Assembly (NCBI RefSeq): GCF_025698545.1
Contig: NC_068569.1
Location: 16,430,001 to 16,494,000 of the forward strand
DNA length: 64,000 nucleotides
Direction of reading: 5' to 3'
From: Gossypium raimondii
Taxonomy: Eukaryota > Streptophyta > Magnoliopsida > Malvales > Malvaceae
In this document: positions 50,617-61,130 of the stretch, one piece after another
Layout: the number at the start of each line of letters is the position of its first letter
Position numbering within the stretch: the first letter of the stretch is position 1
Notes under the pieces: model-generated
Database searches by the model: none
What the model was told of the DNA's origin: nothing
The model's input: the letters and a program-made list of their open reading frames with translations, nothing else
Made by a program: the position numbers and the translations under genes

Positions 50617-53430
50617 ATGGGTGAGTTGGGACTAGTTCTTCAAAAGATTATCAAGGCAGCTCCTTCAAAAGCTTTGGTTATTAGAATCAACCTGGTTTTT
50701 CTTGCTTTCTTTCTGGTTATCTATGCATCCCTTCTTTTGCGCCCATCGTCTTCAGCTTATTTCCAGAATGCGGCATCGCTTGTTAGGTGCTCTTTGCGTG
50801 AGTGCCATCACAAGGTAAGGTGAGCTGACTCAAATTCCATTTTTGTTTTGATTTGCATGTATGTATGATTATGATATGTTTATATATCATATTATCTGTT
50901 TGTCTTATTTCATACGATTGTTGTAGGTGGAGAAAGGGGTGAAGATGGAGGCAGTCCTGGAAGAAACTGAAGCCATGAAACCAAAGAGAAAGAGGAATTT
51001 GACAATGCTGGAAGTGCCAAGTTTCATAGATGAGATTGGAGGTGGAGTTAAGATTGGGATGTTGAACTTTGAAGATGAGGATTACAGTGAATGGGAGAAA
51101 CATGGAGAGACAATCCCAATCCATTTCCAGCGAGTATCGGAGCTTTTCGAATGGAAAGATTTGTTTCCGGAATGGATTGACGAAGAGGAAGAAATCGATG
51201 GGCCAATGTGCCCTGAGATACCAATGCCGGATTTCAGCAAATACGATGACTTGGACTTGATAGTGGCGAAACTGCCGTGTGAGTACCCAGTAGATGGATG
51301 GGCTAGGGACGTGTTTAGGCTCCAAGTTCACCTGATAGTGGCAAATCTGGCAGTTAAAAAGGGGAAGAGGGATTGGAATTGGAGGACGAAAGTGGTGTTC
51401 CTGAGCAAGTGCAGGCCAATGTTGGAGGTATTTCGATGCAATGATTTGGTGAAACAGGAAGGTGAGTGGTGGTACTATGAACCCGAAATAACAAGATTAG
51501 AAGAAAAGGTATCTTTGCCTATTGGTTCTTGCAATCTGGCTTTGCCATTATGGGGACAAGGTATGCTTCATCTTAAATTCCTACTTCTGTTTCTTCTTTC
51601 CCTCATGTATGAATGCTTGCATTGGTTGAGGAATGGAAGACATAGACAGCTCTAAAAAGAATATAAAAATTAAGAGCAAAACAAACGCGCCAGATAGGGG
51701 TCGAACCTATGACTTTCTGCTTAGGAAACAGACGCTCTATCCACTGAGCTACAGGCGCTCGCTGCTTAGGCATGTTATTTTAGTCTACTTCTAATTACTT
51801 GTCTTTTCAACTTTTCAACTTTCGTCATCAATTAACTGAACTTTCTGCAAGTAGTTGAAGATCAAAAGTAGGGACATGAAAACGAAAGAATGAAAAAATA
51901 GTATGAAATAAAGGAGAAAAACTATTATAAACAATTGATGTTGACACCATCACCAACTTCCAAGTAAATTGATTTTGCTTGCTGACAAAGTCTAAGTTAT
52001 AGTTGTTATGCTTTTGTTGTCTTTGGCTCCACTGCTTTTTTCCATAATTATTAATTAAAAAAAAGAATTATATGTTCTGCTAATTGTTTTCATTAGTTAT
52101 GACTAAGGAATCAATTTAGTCAACTAAAAGTCGAAGGGGGACCTCTCCCTCTACATTTCTATATATCTTTGATTCCCACTATGTATACCAACTCCAATCT
52201 TTCATCATTGTAAATGCAACAAATTTTCGTCACATGCATTAACTCTTTTAGTTCAACATTCGCAATCAAAGCTCGATAGCATATTTGTACATCTAACGTT
52301 AACTCAATATATCATCATATTTTCCTTTATTTGCAAGCAATGCGTCATTCTAGTACTCATCGTTACTTGCAGCAGTAAATTTGATTAGCACTAATTAGTC
52401 CAGTTTGGTGATGACTAAGCACCCAAAATTGATTGAAATTCCATGAATCATGCAATAATGGAGAGACAACGAATAAACATTTTCAGGAAACGACGAAGTA
52501 TTTGATGTTTCCAAGATCCAACAGGCGACAAGTGCCGCCAAGCGTGAAGCCTATGTCACAGTCCTCCATTCATCTGAATCCTACGTTTGTGGTGCCATAA
52601 CCCTTGCCCAAAGTCTCCTAAAAACCGGCACCAACCGTGACCTGATCCTTCTCCTAGACCGGTCCATCACGGAGCCAAAACGCGACGCACTCAAGGCGGC
52701 CGGGTGGCAACTGCGCTTCATCAAAAGAATTCGAAACCCTCGAGCCGAAAAAGGCACCTACAATGAATACAACTACAGCAAGTTCAGGCTATGGCAGATG
52801 ACGGATTATGACAAGGTCATATTCATTGATGCAGACATCCTTGTCTTAAAGAACATTGATCTCCTTTTCCATTTCCCTCAAATGACGGCTACAGGCAACG
52901 ATATTTGGATTTTCAATTCGGGTATTATGGTGGTCGAGCCATCAAACTGCACCTTTAAGCTTTTAATGAACAAACGTAAGGAAATATTCTCGTACAATGG
53001 AGGAGACCAAGGTTTTCTGAATGAAGTGTTCGTTTGGTGGCATCGTTTGCCGAGGAGAGTGAACTTTCTCAAGAACTTCTGGGCCAACAGCACCGTTGAA
53101 ACTGGTTTAAAGAGCCAGCTTTTTGCAGCCGACCCACCCAAAGTTTACTCCATTCATTACTTGGGGTTGAAGCCTTGGCATTGTTACAGGGATTACGATT
53201 GTAACTGGGACATTGGGGACCAACGTGTTTACGCCAGCGATGTGGCACATCAAAGATGGTGGAAGTTTTATGACGCCATGGATGAGAAGTTGCAGCAGCA
53301 GTGTGGGTTGACAGAGCGAAGAAAGATTGAATTGGACTGGGATAGGAAAATGGCTGAAAAGGAAGGGTTCCAAGATGAGCATTGGAAGATAAATATTACA
53401 GACCCAAGGCGAAAATTTTTGATCAATTAG
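50617..53430 (+). CDS. GUX2: Xylan alpha-glucuronosyltransferase, GUX2-like (GT8)
   Basis: Exons 50617-50814, 50927-51560, 52487-53430; 591 aa. A Golgi type II membrane protein: short cytosolic tail, one membrane anchor at about residues 19-41 (LVIRINLVFLAFFLVIYASL), stem region, then a GT8 catalytic domain with the metal-binding DXD at 392-394 (FIDADILVL) and the conserved HSSESYVCGAITLAQS, NEYNYSKFRLWQ, YNGGDQGFLNE and HYLGLKPW segments. The family transfers glucuronic acid from UDP-GlcA onto xylan in secondary walls. N-terminal and stem features (HFQRVSELFEWKDLFPEW, ending WKINITDPRR) match my memory of Arabidopsis GUX2 better than GUX1 or GUX3; GUX4/5 are alternatives. A tRNA gene lies antisense in its second intron. 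Confidence 0.9.
51686..51758 (-). tRNA. trnR-CCU: tRNA-Arg (anticodon CCT)
   Basis: A 73-base cloverleaf on the minus strand. Acceptor GCGCCTG pairs with CTGGCGC except one T-T at position 6, D arm GCTC/GAGC, anticodon stem TCTGT/GCAGA enclosing loop TTCCTAA (anticodon CCT, reading AGG arginine codons), and T arm ATAGG/CCTAT with loop TTCGACC. A box (TAGCTCAGTGG) and B box (GGTTCGACC) are intact and no intron is present; discriminator G. On its 3' side (lower plus coordinates) there is a short T-rich stretch, tgttttgctctt, that could serve for polymerase III termination. It sits inside intron 2 of the GUX2-like gene in the opposite orientation. Confidence 0.95.
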
Positions 53431-55970
53431 AATTTGTGATTGTTTCTTTTTTTTTCTTTCTTTCTTTTCTGATGAATATTTTTGTTAATTTGGTTTTGTA
53501 GGAATACATTATTGAGATGTTTTCCTTATAATTTATGCCTTCGTAGCTTTACCATATTATTTGTATGAGCAGACATTGATTACAGCGTTTAAGTTCTTTG
53601 TATAATACATGCAGCATAGAATTTACTTGATGCTTCTTATTCCTCTGGGAATTCGCATTCGCTCTAATTGACATGATCTCGTCATGAGCAGAGTGAAGAT
53701 TATGTACTCCGCGAAATTGACATATAATGTAGTTGTAAATGATGGATTTTATGGAGATAAAATTTGTAAAGTGTTGTTTGTTTAAAGTAGGTATATCTTT
53801 CTTTCAATAAATTTAATATTATATTCTCGAAATGTCTTTGTCTCTCAACTCAAGTATTTGCTTAAATGGTATGATACTCCTCCATTAATGACTTATATGT
53901 TATAGATAAAGAGTTTGAGTCTTTCCATATTTAACTCTTGAGCTTATCATGACTTCACACATTCAAGCAAAGTACTCCCGCTTTATAAATTTATTTAAAC
54001 ACTTGGGCTTTTAAATAAAATACACCCTAAGAACACAATGCCAAACTTGATGTAAGGTGGTCCGTCTACTACTGACCAACAATGCTTTAAAAATATATTT
54101 ATTATGTTACTATGAAGTTTAACTTTTGGTAAAGTAATCCCAATCTTATACATATATGCTAAAGATCCTCTAGAAGGGGTTTAAAAATTAAATATCTACC
54201 CCATTTAACACTTACCTGGAAACCAGTTTATATACATTTATCTAGAGGCAAAAAACTTGCCATCTGATGTTGACTTAGGGTAATCAGGATTGAACATATT
54301 TAGGAATAAATAATGGGATTGTTTTGGGATGCAAGTTTGAGGCATTTAACGGAGGACTTCAATGGATATTAATTAAAGGCTAGAATTTGCTGCAAACACA
54401 AGTTTAAATTAATGAGTTCCCTTTCCGTAACGGACTGCAGCGGCCTTTGGTTTAATAATTCTCTTTTTGTTTGATTGCTAGTCTCAACCACCATGACAGA
54501 CTTACCTGAGGGAAGCAGTGTCACAAGAAACTTGATTATTTGTGTGCAAGGCAAGAATTATATCAAATGGTGGTTGAGCAGATTTATGTAGGTACCTTGT
54601 ATATATATGGAATCTTATTTAGAGAGCATGCGTACCTGCATTTATATATAGTATAAATAGATATCAGATATTGTAGAGTGCATATAAAATTATGCATATT
54701 CCACTATTTTCAAGTTTGAAAATTAAAATCAAGTTTTTGTTGTCAATCTCGGATTTATTATCCAAAACAACATACGTGAAGAGAATTTTGAAGCAAAAGA
54801 CTGTTTACAATATTACATATTTGAGAAACCAAATAATCATAAAAATCCATAACATGATTGAAAAATAATTTTAGTAAAGAGAAATGCAATCCAAACTATA
54901 ATATAAGAAGTTTTGCAATACTTTTACTCTCATTTATTATCCTTTTTTTGTACGAAAAGAATTTAGTTTATTTATTTTTCAGATTTTAAAATTTAAATTT
55001 AATTATTAATATAATTGAAATGTTTTTATTAAATTTTTGTGTGAAATTTTGAAATAAAAATAATATTTATTTTATAGTCATATAATCGGAAAAGATAATA
55101 TTACAATGAACATAAATTTAGTTAAAAAATTTCAATGGGTTAATGATTTTAAATAAAAAAATTAGGCAAAATAATACTATCAAATCACACTTTCTTACTT
55201 TTTCTATTGCCACTTACAGAATTATCTCCAAACTCTCACACAAATCTCGATCCCTCCAATTACTTAAACAACCTGGAGAAAACCTTGTTTCCAAGGATGC
55301 ATTTAATAATTAATTAATTTTTTAAGCTAAAGGATGTAATAAATCATTCATCTTTTTCAAAAAAATTTAATTAAATCTTCAAATATTAAAATTTCATCTA
55401 TTATGCCATTTGACCTATTGACTTAGTGGTCATTAACTACTAATTCAATACAGTAATGATAAACTATGAAACAGTTAATCAAAAGGCTTAATTCATAAAT
55501 TTTAATGTTTTTTTTTAGTGCATCTTAGGCAGAGATGCTTAATATGTTTAATAAGTATATTAATCTTTTTAAGATAATTATATTAATTTTTAGTTAATAT
55601 AAAATTTTAAAGAAAATAAATAGCTATTTATCCCTTAATTCAAATTTGTTTATTTTATTTTATTTAAAATATATATTTCAAATAAATTACCTTTTTGAAA
55701 AACTATTCAGATTTCCATATTTAATTTTTCTCAAATTACCTAAAATAACATAAAATATTATATTAATATGTTTAAAATTAAGAAATAAATCATTTTAAAA
55801 ATCAAGATTTACTTTCATCCAATAATATAATAAGATTCAATATTTAATTTTACTAATTTATCAAATAATTTTACAATATAAATTCAAGACTAAAATGTAT
55901 AATAATTAATTTTAAAATTCAAATTTTCGGTTTAATAAATAATATCTAAGTCTTAATCTTGAACCATATT
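53431..55970. other. Intergenic interval downstream of GUX2
   Basis: GUX2 3' UTR followed by AT-rich DNA. The 61-codon minus-strand frame at 54369-54554 has no recognisable relatives and weak coding character. No RNA gene or bounded element was seen before the copia LTR at 55971. Confidence 0.4.
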
Positions 55971-57724
55971 TGTTGGGAATAAACCCAATTAAGCAACAAA
56001 CAAGTAAAATAATGAAGAAATTGAAAATATCAAGCACAAATATTTTATGTGGAAAAATCCCTCCGAAGAAGATAAAAAATCACGAGCAAAAATAATTTCA
56101 CTAAAACAACAAAAACGAAGAGCACAAAAGATGAAGATAAAACTGAACCCCGAAACCCGAAATAAGAACCCTCAAAATGTAAACACAAAATTCTCTTAAA
56201 GCTTGTAAAAATTAATACCTAAATGTGTAATGGGTTATTTTTCTCTAAGGTAAAAAAAAAGATCTATTTATAAGCTAAATTCGTAGGTAAAATAATATTA
56301 AAATAACATATACTAATCAGAATTTAAGTGAGAAAATAATATTAAAATAACTTACACTAATCAAAATTTATGTGAGAAACTAAAAACATAATTTAATTGG
56401 GAAAAGAAAAGTTGAAAAATACGAGGCATAACTCCACAAATCTCCACCTTAACTCGTACTCCCACAACGCCTTCTTTGTCAAATCTCGCCACAAGCTTAT
56501 CTCGAACTGTAATAACCCGTTTTCAGTAAAATCGGAACAGTAGTTTCGGGACCACAAATCTGAGTCCGAAAGAGAATTTATTTTAATATTATTTTATGAT
56601 CTATCGTATGATAGGAATGTCATATGAAAATTTCCTTAGGAAAATTTTACCGATTACATGTCTAATTAGATGGAAATGACCAAATTGCATAAAATGCAAA
56701 AGTTGAATTCTAGTAGTTAAAGGGATCAAATAGCTATGGAATTCAAAATTTGAGGTCCTTATATGACAAATAGACCATTAAGATGAATTAGTAGATAAGT
56801 ATGATGATTCATCCATGGAAAATTAAATAAAGAAAAGGATGAAATTGGAAAGTAAAATAATAAAAGATGATAAATGATAGAATAATGAAAATATCATCAT
56901 ATTATCATATTTCCCAAATTATTTTTACATGGAAACTCTAATTAGAAGAGCTTGAAGGTAGCAACCTTATTTGGCTCAATTAGGTGAGTATTCAAGTCCC
57001 GTTTTTAATGATTTTTATGTTTTCGAGATCGTAATAGCTTAATTTAGCTATCTCGGGGATTAATTTGTAAATTTATCAAAGTATTAGGGTTTTTCCATGG
57101 ATGATTATGCATGAATTATGAAGTTTTATGGTGGAAAATGATAGGTTGTTGATAGATAAACAACTTTTGTAAAAGGAATTTTGATGAAATTGTGATTTAG
57201 GGACTAAATTGTAAAGATGTAAAATTCATGGAAAAATTATAAATTTTATGAAATACATGGGCTGTTCTAGGCTTGAAATAAGGATTAAATTGCATGAATT
57301 TCATTTTCTAAGCCTAGGGACGAAATCAGAATTAATTAAAAGTATAGGGGCAAAATGGTAATTTTGCCTAAAATGTGAATTGGATTGAATTGAATATAAA
57401 TTGATGTTAAATCCATTCATATAGATCTATATAGACCAAATACGGAATTAGATCGAGAAAAAGAAAAAGTTTCGGATTAGTAGATTACAAATACACGAAC
57501 ACTTGTTAAGGTAAGTTCGTGTAACTAAATTGTATATTTATATAATTATATTGAATGTAGTGTATGTGAATTGTATTGTTGCTATGTATTCGAAATTAAT
57601 CTTATATCCGACAATGCTTGACAAACATTATGTCTCGATTGAATAAATGAAATTCGATGGATATAGGGTTCTCGTATTGGTTGTGGTCCTGCATATGTTG
57701 CGGACACACCACAGCTCGAAAAAG

Positions 57725-58165
57725 CGTCCCGTTATTAGCCCTCTTGAGCTTCTCGTTATATGGTTCTTGCAAGCTTCCCGTTAATAGCTCTTCGAAGCAT
57801 TCCGATCGATTGTGATCCTAAATGTGTTGTGGACACACCGCAACTCTTATGAGCGTCCCGATATATGGCTCTTCGTGAGCTTCCCGATTAAAGGCTCTTT
57901 GTGAGCTTCCTGATTAATGGCTCTTCGGAGCTTCTCGATATGGCTCCCTTGAACTTCCCGATATATGGCTATCCGGAGCTTCCCGTTAATGGCTCTTCGG
58001 AGCTACCCGTTATTGGCTCGCATGAGCTTCCTGAATATGACTCTTATGAGCTTTCTGTTATACAGCTCGGATAAGCTTCCCATTACATGGCTCACATGAG
58101 CTTCTTGTTATATGGCTTGAGAGAGAGCTTCCCGTTTATGTGCTCTTATGAGCATTCTCGAATGT
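57725..58165. repeat. GAGCTTCCCG minisatellite in LTR
   Basis: Imperfect 20-35 bp units, gagcttcccg with variable tails such as ttaatggctcttcg and atatatggct, collinear with the array at 5983-6400. Confidence 0.8.
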
Positions 58166-59049
58166 GAATTGACAGATTACTGATTTGTACACTTAGTGTG
58201 TATTACCCGTGTATCCATCGGTACTTTAAATGATTCAACGGGCAAAGTTCTGACATGAGATATTAAGAAATTGAGACGAAATTTTATGAGTATATACTTA
58301 AAATACAAATATATGTTATGTACATGTTTCATGGATATTTGATGTGAAAAGTATATGTTTACGGAAATTGAATATTGATGAGCTCATTTATGTTTCTTGA
58401 TATTCATGTGAATTACATGAGTAACATGCTTGATGAGGATATGTGTTTTGGTTTTAGCATGTTTAATTAGCTTACCTTAAATGTGAATTAAATGGTAAGT
58501 TAATTTCCTATTATACGAATTTACTAAGCTTTATAGTTTACTCTGTTTATTTTTCCCTTGTTTATAGTAATTTAGAAGCTTGTTGGGTTGGAAGCTTGGC
58601 GGAGATCACTCACACTATCCATCGGCCCATTTCGGTATAAATATGAAGCTAGTTTTGGTTATAATGGCATGTATAGGTTAAATAGCCAATAATGGCATAT
58701 AAATATTTTGGTTGTAACTAGCCATTGAAATGACTTGTGATGGACATATTTTAATATGTATATAAGGGGTTATAACATGTTTGATGCATGTGTTTGAATT
58801 GGTTGATTGATAGAATCATATTTGATATAGTGACGATTAAATTGAGTTAGCATATTTGGTAAAATATGCATATTTGTGAATTTGGTAAGTTAGTTAAGTT
58901 TGTAAACTTGGTTATAAGAGGTATTATATCATGAATAAGACTTGATATTGACTTGATTTGAATGTCTTGTATTGGCTTGAGAATATGTTTAAGTGTTTAT
59001 GTAGGTGGAAGGCAAATTTGGGTGAGAAATAAGGCTTGAAAATGGACTA

Positions 59050-59370
59050 TTTTATCCACACGGGCAGAAACACAAGCGTGTGTCTCAGCCGTGTGTGTCA
59101 CATGGCCTAGCACATGGGTGTGCGACTTGGCCATGTGTCCCCTGCATATTTAAAATTCAAAACAAAATGCTCAGAATTAATCACATGGCCTAGCACACAG
59201 GCGTATGGCTTGGCCGTGTAACCCAAGTCAGAGAGTTACACGGGTACGGACACGGGCTAGACACAATCATGTGCCCTATTTCGAATGCCCACACGGCCTA
59301 AGACACGAGCGTGTCTCTTGGCCGTGTGAGCCACACGGCCTGACCACACGGGCGTGTGTCCCTTGTACAT
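59050..59370. repeat. CACACGG/CCGTGTG tract in LTR
   Basis: Alternating CACACGG and CCGTGTG words with the same order of landmarks as 7910-8190, including a shared cccaagtcagagagttacac phrase. Confidence 0.8.
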
Positions 59371-59796
59371 TGGAAAAAATTTGAAATTTTATGAAAAATT
59401 CTCCGAATACTCGGTTTAGTCCCGACTTGTTTCTAATGCATGTTTTGGGCCTCGATGACTCACATAAGAGACTATGAATAATTTCTGACATGAATGTTAA
59501 ATAATATGAAATATTTGTATTTGATCTGTATATTCCAGTAATAGTCCGTAACCTTATTTTGGTGATGGATATGGGTTAGGGGTGTTACACAAACTATACA
59601 AGATATTAATCAAGTCAAATTTGTGCTTAGAAGCTGGAAGACTTCTAATTTTCGACTTGTGCACTTCCAAATCAAAATTGACTCAGGTTTGATTTTCACA
59701 AACGCAATGTCCTATCTTTTCAAAACCTGCACCCAAAAGAGAATCTCTCTTATACAAAACGATAATATCTTTTTCCTTTCTATGACTAAGTTATCT

Positions 59797-60406
59797 CTAC
59801 TTCAAACGAGTCGACTTCGACTCCTTAACAGACGAGGGACGTCCTGTTTCACCAATCACCATTAATTCTTCCAGAACATAAAGGCTGTCAATCTTTTTAC
59901 CTTTCATCAAAATGAGAGCCCTATGGAATACCTTAATGTCGCTTGACTTGATGTCAATTCTACAACTCTTCGAGTCTAAAATTCCTAAGGAGATGAGATT
60001 TTTCTTTAAGTTAGACACATGTCTGACATCTGACAGTGTCCTAATTATCCTGTTGTGCATCCTGATCTAAACAATACCAATATCGATTACCTTACTAGGT
60101 GAATCATTCCTCATTAGCATAAACTCCACCTTCAACTGAACTATATGTGGAGAACCAATCCCTGTTGGGACACATATGGAAAGAACACCCCAAATCCAGG
60201 ATCCACTCAAATGTAAGCTCGGAGCTTTCACTTGTTAACACCAACAATAAATCATCACCCTTTTCATTGGCCAAATTAGCACCAGCTAAATCTTCCTTGT
60301 TGCTCATAACAACCTTTTTATTTCGCTGTTTGTAACAATCTGCCTTGACATGACCTAACTTTTTAGAATAGCGACATCTATTGTCTCGCTTCCTTGGTGC
60401 TACCAA
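59797..60406 (-). pseudogene. Copia protease and pre-integrase remnant
   Basis: Minus strand. The first part (60406-60104) begins with a zinc-knuckle-like region of nucleocapsid, [17 protein letters not shown], and runs into the retropepsin motif [12 protein letters not shown], where the usual D-S/T-G triad reads DLG. A stop follows, and the second part (60060-59797) carries the pre-integrase region (SNLKKNLISLG, IKVFHRALILMKG). The frame is broken between the two and sequence after the second part is lost. No active enzyme can be made. Confidence 0.75.
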
Positions 60407-60415
60407 TATCGAGGC

Positions 60416-60751
60416 TTACTTGTCTGACTTTCTATCCAAACCAAACCCATTGTCAAGCTTATCTTTGTTCAACAAATAACCCTTCACATCCTCAAATGAG
60501 AGATTATCTCTACCATAAATCGAGGTCTCCTTGAAAGACTTGTATGAAGGGGGTAAAGAGCACAATAATAGTATAGCCTGATATTCATCGTCAATTTGGA
60601 CCTCAACGTTCTTTAAATCATTTAAAAGAGTAATAAATTTACTAATGTAATATCTAAGGTGCTCACCTTCGTTCATGCAAAATGTGTATAACTGTTGTTT
60701 CAGCACTAATCGGTTAGCTAGAGACTTAGTCGCGTTTCTAACCTTTTTCAT
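60416..60751 (-). pseudogene. Copia gag fragment
   Basis: A 111-codon minus-strand fragment of the UBN2-type gag region: AKSLANRLVLKQQL-like helices, LRYYISKFITLLNDL, and the conserved LLCSLPPSYKSF. The N-terminal part of gag upstream is disrupted, and the link to the zinc-knuckle piece is broken by a stop. It is a structural protein relic of the element at 55971-61130. Confidence 0.8.
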
Positions 60752-61130
60752 AAGGTGAATGTTATTTTCTCCATCAAAACCTCTTGTAACACATTATTTG
60801 TGAGACATAATTGAATCATGGATAAAGTCTTTTTATCTAACCTATTCCATTTTGATTTATCCATGTTCGCAGGCTTCTTCTCTGTAAGGATCTTCTCAAG
60901 ATCTCCCTAAATCAGAATTGTCATCATCCGAACTTGTCACGGATTGAAATTTGTGATGTTATCGAACTTATCAATATCAAACATTTTGCTGCCATCTTTA
61001 AATATGTTGATTGTGAAAATCAAACTATCTCTGATACTAGTTTGTTGAGAATAAACTCGATTAAGCAACAAACAAGTAAAATAATGAAGAAATTGAAAAG
61101 ATCGAACACAAATATTTTACGTGGAAAACT

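Larger units (their letters stand above)
56508..59589 (+). mobile_element. Solo LTR, family A, inside the copia element
   Basis: A 3082-bp LTR, TGTAATAACCCG ... GGGGTGTTACA. The flanking 5-mers are cgaac and caaac, one mismatch, so a slightly decayed target duplication. It contains, in order, a splice-donor-like GGTAAGTTCG at about 57510, a GAGCTTCCCG minisatellite (57725-58165) and a CACACGG tract (59050-59370). It matches the right two thirds of the LTR at 1423-8439 and the minus-strand start of the LTR at 2808-5982. No coding region inside. Confidence 0.82.
55971..61130 (-). mobile_element. Ty1-copia retrotransposon, deleted and interrupted
   Basis: Minus-strand element. Its 3' LTR is 55971-56438 (TGTTGGGAAT ... 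CTCCACA on the plus strand), preceded in element order by a polypurine tract AAGGTGGAGATT. Its 5' LTR starts at 61043 (TGTTGAGAAT) and is cut after about 88 bp by the LTR at 61131. A primer-binding site complementary to initiator tRNA-Met, ctctgatac on the plus strand, lies just inside at about 61030. The interior holds broken gag (60751-60104) and protease/pre-integrase (to 59797) pieces; integrase, reverse transcriptase and RNase H are missing. The solo LTR 56508-59589 interrupts it. It cannot move by itself. Confidence 0.85.

Noticed and set aside
59190..59491. Minus-strand frame in LTR at 59276-59491
   Set aside because: Repeat-tract translation in a solo LTR, same reason as 7902-8204.
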